Shown here piece after piece: positions 1 to 10,374 of a stretch of 64,000 bases of DNA. This DNA is from Arcobacter acticola. Lineage in GTDB: Bacteria > Campylobacterota > Campylobacteria > Campylobacterales > Arcobacteraceae. The translations under genes were made by a program, and so were the position numbers. Where the stretch lies: positions 620,001 to 684,000 of the forward strand of contig NZ_CP042652.1 of NCBI RefSeq assembly GCF_013177675.1, in the 5' to 3' direction. Below the pieces are notes generated by a model. That model ran no database searches and was not told the DNA's origin. It worked only from the letters and a program-made list of their open reading frames with translations. Position 1 is the first letter of the stretch. Each line of letters begins with the position of its first letter.

Positions 1-1098
1 GATTTTTTCAATATCAATGCTGTTTCATTTTCATTTATTGATAATAGATATTTTAAACAAATTGAAACAAGAAAAGTTACCTTTAATTTGAGACCTGAAC
101 AAAATGATGCAATTAAAGAGATAAAAAAAACTGATTTATCAATTTGTGTTGCACCTCCTGGTTTTGGAAAAACACTAATAGGCGCAAAAATATTCGAAAT
201 TAGGGCTTGCTCAACAATAATTGTTGTAAATAAAAATATGCTTTTAAATCAATGGATTGAAAGATTTGTAGATTATTTTGGATATGAAAAAAAAGATATT
301 GGCTATTTAGGAAAAGGTCATAATAAACTAAATGGAATCATTGATGTAGCAACAATGCAGAGTTTAAAAAATGACCCAGATATAATAAATAACTATTCTT
401 TTGTAATTGTTGATGAATGTCATCATATCCCAGCTATTACCTTTGAGCAAATTATTAAAAATTTTAAAGGTAAGTATCTTTTAGGATTAAGTGCAACACC
501 AAATAGAAAAGATGAACTTCAACCAATTTTATATCAACAATTAGGTGATATTTCATATGAATATAAAAAGAAAAAAACACACACGAATAAACTACAAATA
601 ATTAGAACACAGTTTGAAAGTAATGCAGATAATTATGCTACAATCATAAATGAGTTATGTTTAGATGAAAATAGAAATAATTTAATAATTAATGCAATAA
701 AAGAGAATATTCAAAGAAAAATTTTAGTTTTAACTGATAGAATAGAACATATAAATGTTTTAGAAAATCATTTTTTAAAAGAGGGCTTTGATTATATTAG
801 TGTTCATGGAAGCTTAAATAAAAAAGAGCAAGTTGAAAACATGAATCTAGTAAAAAGTAAATCTTTGATAATTGCAACAACTTCATATTTTGGTGAAGGA
901 ATTGACTTCCCCCACTTAAATACAATTATGTTTGCTACTCCTATTTCTTATTATGGCCGTTTAGTTCAATATTTAGGACGAATAGGAAGAGGAAATCAAG
1001 AGTGTTTAGCAATAGATTTTCTAGACTCAAAAAATGCAATGTTAAATTCAGCCTATAAAAAAAGGTTAGAAGGATACAAACAAATGCATTACAAATAA
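1..1098 (+). CDS. SF2 DEAD/DEAH helicase, 3' part (5' end outside window)
   Basis: The frame is open from base 1, so the gene starts before the window; an internal TTG at 88 is not needed. Visible motifs are Q-motif-like LRPEQ, Walker A APPGFGKT, DECHH (motif II), LSATP (motif III) and a C-terminal QYLGRIGRG motif VI, so both RecA-like lobes are present. The order and wording (MQSL, then VIVDECHHIPA, then LGLSATPNRKD) resemble XPB/Ssl2-like helicases, especially the helicase module of TOTE conflict-system proteins, where a primase-like domain lies upstream. That upstream part is not visible here, so membership of such a system is only an inference. The helicase assignment itself is firm. Confidence 0.85.
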   Translation, partial: DFFNINAVSFSFIDNRYFKQIETRKVTFNLRPEQNDAIKEIKKTDLSICVAPPGFGKTLIGAKIFEIRACSTIIVVNKNMLLNQWIERFVDYFGYEKKDIGYLGKGHNKLNGIIDVATMQSLKNDPDIINNYSFVIVDECHHIPAITFEQIIKNFKGKYLLGLSATPNRKDELQPILYQQLGDISYEYKKKKTHTNKLQIIRTQFESNADNYATIINELCLDENRNNLIINAIKENIQRKILVLTDRIEHINVLENHFLKEGFDYISVHGSLNKKEQVENMNLVKSKSLIIATTSYFGEGIDFPHLNTIMFATPISYYGRLVQYLGRIGRGNQECLAIDFLDSKNAMLNSAYKKRLEGYKQMHYK

Positions 1099-1118
1099 AA
1101 TTAAAAGGAGGTAATTTA

Positions 1119-2732
1119 ATGTTAGGGATTATTGTATCAACAACGCTTATTGCATTAATTTTGAATTTAATTTTAAAAAAAGTACATTTACCTACTATTA
1201 TTGGTTACATACTAACAGGTACAATTATTGCATATACTTTCAATCTACATGAAGCTGTTAATAATCACGAATTAAGAGAAATAGCTGAGTTTGGAGTTGT
1301 TTTTCTAATGTTTACAATAGGATTGGAGTTTTCTATTGCTCATTTAAAAAAAATGAAAAGAGAAGTTTTTTTAACAGGAAGTCTACAAATAATTATAACA
1401 ACTATGTTTGTGTTTTTAATTGCAAAATATGCAATTGGTTTAAATACCCAAACAGCAATGATTATAGGAACAGCACTTGCTCTATCATCAACAGCAATTG
1501 TATTAAAAACATTTAATGAAACAAAAGAGATAAATAAACCTTATGGACGAAGAGTTCTTGGTATTTTAATTATGCAAGATATTGCAGTTATCCCTATTTT
1601 ATTAATGATTTCATTTTTTTCTATGACAGAAGAAGGAAATTTAACTTTAACAATTGGTAAAACTATTTTTGCAGCAGCTGTATTGCTTGGATTATTATAC
1701 TTTAGTGGTAAACATTTATTAGAGCCTTTTTTAAGATATGTATCTCAAACTAAATCAGATGAGCTTTTTGTTGCATCTGTTTTATTACTTGCTATGGGTT
1801 CTGCTTATTTAGCTTATTATTTTGGATTTTCATACTCTCTTGGAGCATTTATAGCAGGGATGATGATTGCTGAGACAAAGTTTAAACATCAAGTAGAAGC
1901 TGATCTTATTCCTTTTAGAAATATATTATTAGGTGTGTTTTTTATTACCGTTGGTATGCAAATAAGTTTTCAAATAATTTATGATTATTTTTTAGTGATT
2001 ATTTTATTACTACCAGTTGTTATGGGTATAAAATTTGCTGTTATTTATGGACTTGTTAGATATGAAGATAATAAAAGAGTTGCTTTTAAAACTGCATTAT
2101 CATTGATTCAAATAGGTGAATTTTCACTAGCTATTTTAGAATTAGCTAGAAGTAAAAATTTAGTTGATCCTACACATTCTCAAATTCTTATTGTTACAAT
2201 TGTTATTTCAATGATTTTAACTCCAATTATTCTTAAAAATTTATCAAAAGCAGCAGCAAGATTAATTCCTGAAGATGTTATGATGATTACAACTACACAT
2301 AATGTTTCAGAAGATACTGAAAATCATGTTGTTGTATTAGGATATGGAAGATTTGGTCAAGCTATTGTTCAAGAGTTAAAAGCCTTTGGTCAAAAGTATG
2401 TAATATTGGAACATAATGTTAAGTTCTATCAACTTGGAAAAGAGAGAAACGAGCCAATAGTTTTTGGAAATGCAGCACAAAGGCATATATTAAATTCTGT
2501 AAATATTACAAAAGCATCCGCAGTTATTGTGGCTGTTAATAATCCAGAAGTTTTACATCTTATTTGTGAGGCAGTTGGTGATTTAACACATAATAGTAAA
2601 ACTATTGTAACAGTAACAAGTGAAGCTGATAAAGAGGCTTTACAGGGTTTACATTTAGAGCATGTGGTTGTAGAAACCAATCAAATAGCAAGAGCTGTTG
2701 TGGATGAAGTATTATATTGTAGGTTAGACTAA
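1119..2732 (+). CDS. Kef-type cation/proton antiporter (CPA2) with RCK domain
   Basis: A 537-residue inner-membrane protein. Residues about 1-385 are a run of hydrophobic helices typical of the Na+/H+ exchanger (CPA2) fold, including FLMFTIGLEF and the helix-rich YSLGAFIAGMMIAETKF segment. From about residue 400 a TrkA-N/RCK domain begins with the nucleotide-binding VVVLGYGRFGQA motif. Family members exchange K+ (or Na+) for H+ and the RCK domain gates them. A strong AAGGAGG ribosome site ends about six bases before the ATG. The gene follows the helicase closely and is on the same strand. Ion specificity cannot be read from sequence. Confidence 0.88.
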   Translation: MLGIIVSTTLIALILNLILKKVHLPTIIGYILTGTIIAYTFNLHEAVNNHELREIAEFGVVFLMFTIGLEFSIAHLKKMKREVFLTGSLQIIITTMFVFLIAKYAIGLNTQTAMIIGTALALSSTAIVLKTFNETKEINKPYGRRVLGILIMQDIAVIPILLMISFFSMTEEGNLTLTIGKTIFAAAVLLGLLYFSGKHLLEPFLRYVSQTKSDELFVASVLLLAMGSAYLAYYFGFSYSLGAFIAGMMIAETKFKHQVEADLIPFRNILLGVFFITVGMQISFQIIYDYFLVIILLLPVVMGIKFAVIYGLVRYEDNKRVAFKTALSLIQIGEFSLAILELARSKNLVDPTHSQILIVTIVISMILTPIILKNLSKAAARLIPEDVMMITTTHNVSEDTENHVVVLGYGRFGQAIVQELKAFGQKYVILEHNVKFYQLGKERNEPIVFGNAAQRHILNSVNITKASAVIVAVNNPEVLHLICEAVGDLTHNSKTIVTVTSEADKEALQGLHLEHVVVETNQIARAVVDEVLYCRLD

Positions 2733-2756
2733 TTGATATATATTTAGGAGTTTATA

Positions 2757-3713
2757 ATGAATGTTGAGAATATGAAAATTCTTTCTATTGATGATAATAA
2801 AACTAATCTTTTAATTATTGAAAGTTATGCGAAAATTCTTAATTTAGAAATAGAGAGTTTTTTAAATCCAAAAGAAGCTTTAGAAGCATCATTTGAAAAA
2901 GAGTATGATTTAGTTATTGTGGATTATATGATGCCCGAAATAAATGGTTTAGAATTTATACAAAGTTTTAGACAAAATAATCAAAGTACCCCTATTATCA
3001 TGCTAACTGCTGTTGGTGATGATATGAATCTTCAAATAAAAGCTTTAGAATATGGAGCCAATGATTTTTTAAGTAAACCAATTAATGCACCTGCTTTTAA
3101 AGCAAGAATTATAAATATGCTTAAACTTAGAAAATCTCAACTTTTATTACAAGATAAAGCATTACTTCTGCAAGACGAGGTTAAATTAGCAACTATTAGA
3201 CTAAAAGAATCAGAATATGAGACTTTACAAATGTTAGGTAAAACAGCAGAATTTAAAGATCCTGAAACAAATGCTCATACCCAAAGAGTTGCTTATTATT
3301 GTAAATTACTAGCAAGGGCATATGGTTTAGATGAAAATCTTCAAGATATAATTTTTTATGCATCTCCTTTTCATGATTTAGGAAAAATTGGAATACCTGA
3401 TAATATACTTTTAAAGCCAGGAAAATTAGATGATGATGAATTCTCAATTATGAAAAATCACGCAAAAATAGGTTATGAAATATTAAAAGGGTCTAAGAGT
3501 AAATATCTAAAAGCTGGTGGAGTAATAGCTTATAATCACCATGAAAAATATGATGGGACAGGTTATCCAAATGGCTTAAAAGGTGAAAGTATTCCAATTT
3601 TTGGAAGAATTACAGCAGTTGCTGATGTATTTGATGCGCTTACTTCTTCAAGACCATATAAAAAAGCTTGGTCTTTAGAAGAAGCCTTTGATTTTTTGAT
3701 AGAAGAAAAATAA
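2757..3713 (+). CDS. Response regulator with HD-GYP domain, C-terminally truncated by in-frame TAA
   Basis: The receiver domain is residues 1-125 with phospho-acceptor D56 (VDYMMP). The HD-GYP domain runs from about 150 to the end, with HD at 206-207 (FHDLGKIGIPD) and GYP at 269-271 (DGTGYP). HD-GYP proteins hydrolyse cyclic di-GMP when their metal ligands are intact, as they appear here. The frame stops at TAA 3711-3713 just after LIEEK. In the same frame it continues to TAG at 3798-3800 with VHFDPKLVDLF, which is the conserved end of HD-GYP domains. A nonsense change has therefore removed about 30 C-terminal residues. The catalytic core remains, so activity may persist. It lies upstream of two hybrid kinases and probably receives their signal. 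Confidence 0.85.
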   Translation: MNVENMKILSIDDNKTNLLIIESYAKILNLEIESFLNPKEALEASFEKEYDLVIVDYMMPEINGLEFIQSFRQNNQSTPIIMLTAVGDDMNLQIKALEYGANDFLSKPINAPAFKARIINMLKLRKSQLLLQDKALLLQDEVKLATIRLKESEYETLQMLGKTAEFKDPETNAHTQRVAYYCKLLARAYGLDENLQDIIFYASPFHDLGKIGIPDNILLKPGKLDDDEFSIMKNHAKIGYEILKGSKSKYLKAGGVIAYNHHEKYDGTGYPNGLKGESIPIFGRITAVADVFDALTSSRPYKKAWSLEEAFDFLIEEK

Positions 3714-3805
3714 GTTCATTTTGATCCAAAACTTGTTGATTTATTTATAGAAAATAAAAATGAGGTAATTGATATTCATAATAAATTTAAAGAAGATTAG
3801 AATTT

Positions 3806-6799
3806 ATGATTAAATATATTTATAAAACCATAACAAATCCAATTATTGGTCCTGTTGTAGTATCTTCTGTTATACTTTCCCTTCTAGTAATGTTCTATTT
3901 ACCAACTCTATCTTTACAAAATCAAAAAGATAAAGTTGTCTTAGAATCATTAACTTTAATTGATCACTTAAAAATATTTAGAACTTATTATAATGAAGCA
4001 ATTGTTAAAAAATTAAAATCAAAAACAGATATTGCAATTGATTATAACCATGAAATTGCTTCAAATACTCTTCCTCTTCCTGCTACAGTAATTTATAATT
4101 TAAGTGAAAGATTAAATAATGAAAGAGGAATTACTGTAAATTTCTTTAGTGATTATCCTTTTCCAAATAGACAAAAAAGAGTTTTAGATGGACATCAAAA
4201 AGAGTCTTTATCTTTTTTAAGAGAAAATCCTTCTGAAACATTTGTAAAAGAAGATTATATAGATAATAAAAAAGTTTTAAGAGTTAGCGTATCTGATGTT
4301 TTAACTTCTCAAGAATGTCTTAATTGTCATAATCATAGAATAGATACTCCAAAAAATGATTGGAAATTAGGTGAAGTTAGAGGTGCTTTTGAAGTTATTA
4401 TGCCCCTTGAAGAACAATTTTTATTAAATCCTATTCAAATAAAAGCAAGTATAGCTTTTATGCTTTTTGTAATTGCATCATTTATTCTTCACTATACAAT
4501 CTTATTTTTAAGAAGAGAAAAAGAGATTAAATTTCAAACTGCATTATTAGAAGAAGAGGTTTCAAAAAGAACCAAAGATTTAAATAGTAGCAATCTTCTT
4601 CTTCTTGAGTATAAAAAAGCAGTTGATGCAAGTGCCATAGTTTCAAAATCTGATTTAAGAGGTACTATTACTTATGTAAATGATACTTTTTGTGAAATTT
4701 CAGGTTATACAAAAGAGGAATTGATTTCTAAACCTCATAATATTGTTAGACATCCTGATATGCCAAAAGAGTTTTTCAAAAATCTATGGGATACTATAAA
4801 AGCAAAAAAAGTTTTTAAAGGAATATTGAAAAATAAAAATAGAAATGGTGAGTCTTATTATGTAGCAAGTACAATTGTTCCTATTTTAGATGATAATGGA
4901 GATATTATTGAGTATTTATCTTTAAGATATGATATTACTGAATTAGTTGATGCAAAGGAAAAAGCTGAAATTGCCCAAAAAGCAAAATCAACATTTTTAG
5001 CAAACATGAGTCATGAAATAAGGACTCCATTAAATGCAATTATAGGATTTTCTGATATTTTATGTGAATCTAATATAAATATAGAAGAAAAAGAACATGC
5101 AAAAATAATATCAAGAAGTGCAAAATCTTTATTGAATATTATTAATGATGTTTTAGATATTTCAAAAATGGAGAATGGAAAATTTGAATTAGAAGAGGCT
5201 GAATTTTCATTATTTAATTTAACAGAACATATAACAGAACTTTTTTCTGTAAATATTAAGGATAAAAATATTAAATTTATATATACATTTGACCCATTGT
5301 TACCCGAATTAATACTAAGTGATTCTTACAGAATACAACAGGTTTTATCAAATCTTATTAGTAATGCTATTAAATTTACTCCTGAAAATGGTAAGGTATA
5401 TTTTGAAATAAAAGTAATAGAAAAGAATGATAAAAATGTAAAAATCAATTTTATAATCAAAGATACAGGTATTGGTATAAGTAAAGAGCAAGAAGAGTTT
5501 ATTTTTAAACCATTTTCACAAGCAGATTCAGGAATTACAAGAAAATTTGGAGGAACAGGCTTAGGATTAGCTATTTGTAACGATATTGTTACGATGTTAA
5601 AATCAAAAATTCAAATTAAATCTGAACTAAATAAAGGTAGTGAATTCTCTTTTATTGTTGATTTTAAAATAGGAAATTCTATTGATGAAAATATTAAAAG
5701 AACTGATATAAACTTTGCTATATCTGAACATTTTGATGATGAAGACAATATAAAATCAATTGTTAAGAATTATCTTGAAAAAATCGGTTTGGTTTTTGAA
5801 TTTCCTGAAGCTTTAAGTAAGAAGATAGATATCTTTTTCTGCTTTGCTATGCAGGATTTACTCATAGAATTAGTAGAATTTAAAAAATATAATTTTGACT
5901 CTAAAATAGTTTATATAGGGGATAAATATAGCTTAAATAAAGCTGTATTATCATATATCGATTATTATGTTGATTTACCAATATATGGTTCAAAAATCTA
6001 TAATATAATTGCTGAAAATTCTAAAATAAATAGAAATGTTTTAAATAAATCTTCAAATTTTGAGAATTTAAAAGGAACAATTTTAGTTGCTGAAGACAAT
6101 CCTAATAATCAAAAATTAATAGAAATTCTTTTGTCAAAAATAGGTTTACAATCACTTATTGTATCAGATGGTCAACAAGCAATTGATATGTATAAAAAAA
6201 GAAAATTTGATTTGATTTTAATGGATATAAATATGCCTATTATTGATGGTATAAAAGCTACTAAAATAATAAGAGAAATACAAAATGAATATTATAAAAT
6301 CCCAATTATTGCATTAACTGCAAATTCAATAGCAGGAGATAAAGAAAAATATTTATCATCTGGCATGGATGATTATTTATCTAAACCAATTGATTTTGAT
6401 AAATTAGTAAATATAATAAAAAAATATTTACAGAATAATGAGAAAAAACTAAATTATATTGAAAAAAATATTACTCCAGAAAAGAAATTTAGTAAAAATA
6501 TTATTAAAGAACGACTCTTTTTAGATGATTTAACAATAGATATGTTGTTAGATAATTTCTTTTTAACTTTAGATAATGATTTAGAAAAATTGCAAAAAGC
6601 AATAGATTCAAAGAATTGTGATGAGATATCAAAAATGGCTCATTATATTAAAGGTAGCTGTTCAAATTTAGGAATGGATGATTGTGCTTTTATTTTAGAA
6701 AAAATAGAAAAAGAATCAAAAGATTTTAAATATGATTTTAGTCTTAAAGAGTTAATAGGGTTATTTAATAAAATAAAAAAAGATTTAAAGGGGAACTAA
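3806..6799 (+). CDS. Hybrid histidine kinase: DUF3365-like haem sensor, PAS, HisKA, HATPase, REC, Hpt
   Basis: A 997-residue membrane sensor. TM1 is about 14-32 and TM2 about 212-236. The periplasmic part between them has a CxxCH motif at 171-175 (CLNCH), as in DUF3365/Tll0287-type haem sensor domains. PAS is about 275-380, HisKA has H403 in MSHEIRTPLN, and the ATPase has the DTGIGIS and GTGLGL motifs. The receiver has D807 (LILMDINMP) and the Hpt has H946 (AHYIKGSCSNL). All phosphorelay residues are present. It starts 5 bases after the read-through end of the HD-GYP gene and is followed 1 base later by a second hybrid kinase, so the three look co-transcribed. Haem binding is inferred from the motif; a redox or gas signal is plausible. 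Confidence 0.88.
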   Translation: MIKYIYKTITNPIIGPVVVSSVILSLLVMFYLPTLSLQNQKDKVVLESLTLIDHLKIFRTYYNEAIVKKLKSKTDIAIDYNHEIASNTLPLPATVIYNLSERLNNERGITVNFFSDYPFPNRQKRVLDGHQKESLSFLRENPSETFVKEDYIDNKKVLRVSVSDVLTSQECLNCHNHRIDTPKNDWKLGEVRGAFEVIMPLEEQFLLNPIQIKASIAFMLFVIASFILHYTILFLRREKEIKFQTALLEEEVSKRTKDLNSSNLLLLEYKKAVDASAIVSKSDLRGTITYVNDTFCEISGYTKEELISKPHNIVRHPDMPKEFFKNLWDTIKAKKVFKGILKNKNRNGESYYVASTIVPILDDNGDIIEYLSLRYDITELVDAKEKAEIAQKAKSTFLANMSHEIRTPLNAIIGFSDILCESNINIEEKEHAKIISRSAKSLLNIINDVLDISKMENGKFELEEAEFSLFNLTEHITELFSVNIKDKNIKFIYTFDPLLPELILSDSYRIQQVLSNLISNAIKFTPENGKVYFEIKVIEKNDKNVKINFIIKDTGIGISKEQEEFIFKPFSQADSGITRKFGGTGLGLAICNDIVTMLKSKIQIKSELNKGSEFSFIVDFKIGNSIDENIKRTDINFAISEHFDDEDNIKSIVKNYLEKIGLVFEFPEALSKKIDIFFCFAMQDLLIELVEFKKYNFDSKIVYIGDKYSLNKAVLSYIDYYVDLPIYGSKIYNIIAENSKINRNVLNKSSNFENLKGTILVAEDNPNNQKLIEILLSKIGLQSLIVSDGQQAIDMYKKRKFDLILMDINMPIIDGIKATKIIREIQNEYYKIPIIALTANSIAGDKEKYLSSGMDDYLSKPIDFDKLVNIIKKYLQNNEKKLNYIEKNITPEKKFSKNIIKERLFLDDLTIDMLLDNFFLTLDNDLEKLQKAIDSKNCDEISKMAHYIKGSCSNLGMDDCAFILEKIEKESKDFKYDFSLKELIGLFNKIKKDLKGN

Positions 6800-6800
6800 G

Positions 6801-9800
6801 ATGAAAAATATGAGAATAAAAGTAAAACTAATATTTCTTTTTATTGTTATAAAAGTAATACCTCTTTTAGCAATATCCTATATAGCGTACAATGGGGTGA
6901 TGAAATTAGATTTATACTTAAACAATAGTACTAAATTACTTTTTGATCAAAGTAAAAATATTATACAAAATACTGCTAATTTATCTATTGAAGATAGTAT
7001 AAAAAATTTAGATAAAAAATCTCAAGAATCATTAGAAAAAATCTCCTATGAAATTGCAAATAAAATTGCAGAGTTTTTATATGAAAGAGATAACGATATA
7101 CTTCTTTTATCTAAACTTGAATTAAATCAAAAAACATTAGAAAAATTTTATGAAGTTAAAAATAAAAATATTACAATCCATGGTAAATATTATTATGATA
7201 ATAGTAGCAGTGAATATAAAAATAATGAACAAATAATAAAAGAGCAAAGAGTTAATACTAAAGCAAATTTGAAAGATAATGAAAAAGAGTTTAATTATAT
7301 TGATCCTTTGGAATTTAAAATAAAATCTATACCCATTTACAAAGAGCTTAACTATTTTGATTTAGATGGAAAAGAGATATATAAAGTTTCTTCTATTAAT
7401 GAAAATAAATTAGATTTATCAGATAAAAAAAATACCTATGTGAACTCAGAGACTTATTTTGAAGAGATTAGTAAATTAAAAGAGAATGAAATATATGTTT
7501 CAGATGTAATTGGTGAGTATGTTGGTTCAAAAATAATAGGTTATTATACAAAAGAGAAAGCAAAAAAAGCAGGTATTGAGTTTGAACCAGAAAAGTCTGC
7601 TTATGCAGGAATTGAAAATCCATTAGGAAAAAGATTTGAAGGAATTGTAAGATTTATAACTCCTGTATATAAAAATGGTCTTAAAACAGGATATGTTTCA
7701 ATGGCTTTGGATCATAGACACGTAAGAGAGTTTACAGATACTTCAAATCCTACAGGAAATAGTGTAAAACAAAATATTTCAGATGCAAGATTGGGTAATT
7801 ATGCTTTTATGTGGGATTATGAGGGAAAAAATATTTCTCATCCAAGAGATTATTCAATTATGGGATATGACAGAAGTACTGGGCAAAAAGTAATGCCTTG
7901 GCTTAGTGCTGATTTGGCTGAAAAATATTATGCTTCAAAAAAAGATATAAATGAGTTTTTAAAAGATTATCCAATATTTGAAGAGCAAAGTCTTAGTAAA
8001 AAACCTAATTTAAAACAATTAAAAGAAGATGGAAATGTTGGTTTAGATTGTAGATATTTAAATTTTGCACCACAATGTGAAGGTTGGATGCAATTAACCC
8101 AAAATGGTGGATATGGTTCTTTTATCATAAATTGGAGTAATGTATGGAAACTAACAACAGCTGCAACGATCCCTTATTATACAGGTAAATATGCTAATAC
8201 AAAAAGAGGATTCGGATTTGTATCAATAGGTGCTAGTGTAGATGATTTTCATTCTGCTGCTAATAAAACAAAAGAAGATGTTTTGAGTATATTAGAAAAC
8301 CAAACAAAAAGTATGCAAACAATAGTAAGTTCCAATCAAGTTGAAATTGAAGATTTTATTACTTTGTTAATTAATGAACTAACTATTATTACTTTAACCT
8401 TAGTATTAATAATTATATTTATTGCAGTTTGGATGTCGGATTATATAATATCAAAAATAAATAATCTTCTAATTGGTACAAAAAAATTTGCAAATAATGA
8501 GTTAGATTACAGAATTAAAGTTACTTCAAAAGATGAAATAGGTGAACTTGAAAGTTCGTTTAATGATATGGCAAAAGAGATTAGTACTTTAATTTCAACA
8601 CAAAAAGAGTTAAATGACCATTTAGAAGATAAGGTTGATGAAAAAACTAAAGAGTTATTACAAATAAATGAAACATTAGAAAAAGAAGTAGAAAATAGAA
8701 CGGAATCTTTAAAAGAAGCTCTTTTAAAAGCACAAAATTCTGATAAGGTAAAATCTACATTCTTAGCAAATATGAGCCATGAAATAAGAACTCCTCTTAA
8801 TTCAATTATAGGTTTTTCAGAACTATTAGCTAATAACTCTGATATAGATGACTCTGCTAAAAAATACTCTTCAATAATTGAAGAGAGTGCAAAATCTTTA
8901 TTATCAATTATAAATGATATTTTGGATATTTCAAAAATAGAAAGTGGTAATTTTGATATTAATATCAAAGAAACAAATATCAATGAAGTTTGTAAAAATG
9001 TATATGAACTTTTTTCTAATAAAGCTGATGAAAAAAACATTAACTTTAATTTTAAAATCAACAAAGATATTCCAAATTGTGTATTGAGTGATGGAATTAG
9101 AATTAGGCAAGTTTTATCAAATCTTATTAATAATGCAATTAAATTTACTAAATTAGATGGTGAAATTGATTTTGAAGTATTACTTATTGAAAATAAAGAT
9201 GAATTAATAAAATTAAGATTTTTAGTAAAAGATAATGGTATTGGTATTCCCTCAAACAAGCTATTAAATATTTTTGAACCTTTTATTCAAGTGGATAATG
9301 AATCAAATAGACAATATGAGGGAACAGGACTTGGACTAAGTATTAGTAGTCATATTGTTAAATTATTAGGATCAAAAATTGAAGTTTCAAGTAAAATAGA
9401 TTTAGGAAGTTCATTTTGGTTTGATTTAGAAGTAAGTGTTTGTGACAGTGGTGTAAGTATTCTTGAAGAAAAAAAAGAAGAGATAGTTCCTAATGATACA
9501 TTTTATGGAAAAATTTTAGTTGCTGAAGATAATGTTTTAAATCAACAATTGATTAAGTATATACTTGAAAATCTAAACTTAAATTATAAAATAGTTTCAA
9601 ATGGTCAAGAGGCTATTAATGAGTACAAGAATGATTCTTATAATTTGATTCTTATGGATATTAATATGCCTATTGTTGATGGAGTAAGTGCCTTTAATCA
9701 AATAAGAGAATATGAGAAAAACAATGACTTAATATTTATTCCAATTGTTGCATTAACAGCAAATGTAATAAAAGGTGATAGAGAAAAATTCTTGGATTTA

Positions 9801-10271
9801 GGTATGGACAATTATTTGACAAAACCTATTAATATGAATAAGTTAAAGCAGATACTTAATACCTATCTATCTTTAAATATTAAAGAAAAAAATATTGAAA
9901 TGAAAATGGATAATATACAAATGCAAAATATTGAAAAAAAAGAGCCGCTAGAAGAATTTGTTTTAACTTTCGATAAAAATGATGCAATAAATCAACTAGG
10001 CTTAGATGAAATTACTATTGATATGTTACTTGATAATTTCTTTTTAACTTTAGACAGTGATATAAATAATATTCAAGAAGCCATTGATTTAAAAGATAGT
10101 AACAAGATATCACAAACTGCACACTATTTAAAAGGTTCTTGTGCAAATCTAGTAATGAAAGATGCTGTTGATATTTTACAAGATATTGAAAGTAAATCAA
10201 AGTTAGGTGAAACAAATTTTGATTTAAAAAAGTTAAAAGAGATTTTTGAAAAGATAAAACAATTTATATAA
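6801..10271 (+). CDS. Hybrid histidine kinase: Cache, HAMP, HisKA, HATPase, REC, Hpt
   Basis: A 1156-residue membrane kinase. TM1 is about 9-30. A large periplasmic Cache-like region (about 35-515) contains GNYAFMWDYEGKNISHPRD, a typical Cache signature. TM2 is about 520-548, followed by HAMP and a coiled coil. HisKA has H660 (MSHEIRTPLNS), the ATPase GTGLGL, the receiver D953 (LILMDINMP), and the Hpt H1108 (AHYLKGSCANL). The catalytic half is closely similar to that of the preceding kinase, including the same ITIDMLLDNFFLTLD stretch before the Hpt histidine. The pair therefore looks like a duplication with different sensor heads. Both may feed the HD-GYP regulator upstream. The ligand is unknown. 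Confidence 0.88.
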   Translation: MKNMRIKVKLIFLFIVIKVIPLLAISYIAYNGVMKLDLYLNNSTKLLFDQSKNIIQNTANLSIEDSIKNLDKKSQESLEKISYEIANKIAEFLYERDNDILLLSKLELNQKTLEKFYEVKNKNITIHGKYYYDNSSSEYKNNEQIIKEQRVNTKANLKDNEKEFNYIDPLEFKIKSIPIYKELNYFDLDGKEIYKVSSINENKLDLSDKKNTYVNSETYFEEISKLKENEIYVSDVIGEYVGSKIIGYYTKEKAKKAGIEFEPEKSAYAGIENPLGKRFEGIVRFITPVYKNGLKTGYVSMALDHRHVREFTDTSNPTGNSVKQNISDARLGNYAFMWDYEGKNISHPRDYSIMGYDRSTGQKVMPWLSADLAEKYYASKKDINEFLKDYPIFEEQSLSKKPNLKQLKEDGNVGLDCRYLNFAPQCEGWMQLTQNGGYGSFIINWSNVWKLTTAATIPYYTGKYANTKRGFGFVSIGASVDDFHSAANKTKEDVLSILENQTKSMQTIVSSNQVEIEDFITLLINELTIITLTLVLIIIFIAVWMSDYIISKINNLLIGTKKFANNELDYRIKVTSKDEIGELESSFNDMAKEISTLISTQKELNDHLEDKVDEKTKELLQINETLEKEVENRTESLKEALLKAQNSDKVKSTFLANMSHEIRTPLNSIIGFSELLANNSDIDDSAKKYSSIIEESAKSLLSIINDILDISKIESGNFDINIKETNINEVCKNVYELFSNKADEKNINFNFKINKDIPNCVLSDGIRIRQVLSNLINNAIKFTKLDGEIDFEVLLIENKDELIKLRFLVKDNGIGIPSNKLLNIFEPFIQVDNESNRQYEGTGLGLSISSHIVKLLGSKIEVSSKIDLGSSFWFDLEVSVCDSGVSILEEKKEEIVPNDTFYGKILVAEDNVLNQQLIKYILENLNLNYKIVSNGQEAINEYKNDSYNLILMDINMPIVDGVSAFNQIREYEKNNDLIFIPIVALTANVIKGDREKFLDLGMDNYLTKPINMNKLKQILNTYLSLNIKEKNIEMKMDNIQMQNIEKKEPLEEFVLTFDKNDAINQLGLDEITIDMLLDNFFLTLDSDINNIQEAIDLKDSNKISQTAHYLKGSCANLVMKDAVDILQDIESKSKLGETNFDLKKLKEIFEKIKQFI

Positions 10272-10374
10272 TATTTAATTATAATTATTATATAAATTAT
10301 AGTTATGATTTTTATAAAAAATTAACCTTTTTTTATATAGACTAAAACTTACATAATATTACTAAAGGATGTTT

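Noticed and set aside
8507-9259. 250-codon minus-strand open frame inside the second hybrid kinase
   Set aside because: Serine/isoleucine/leucine-rich shadow of the kinase coding strand.
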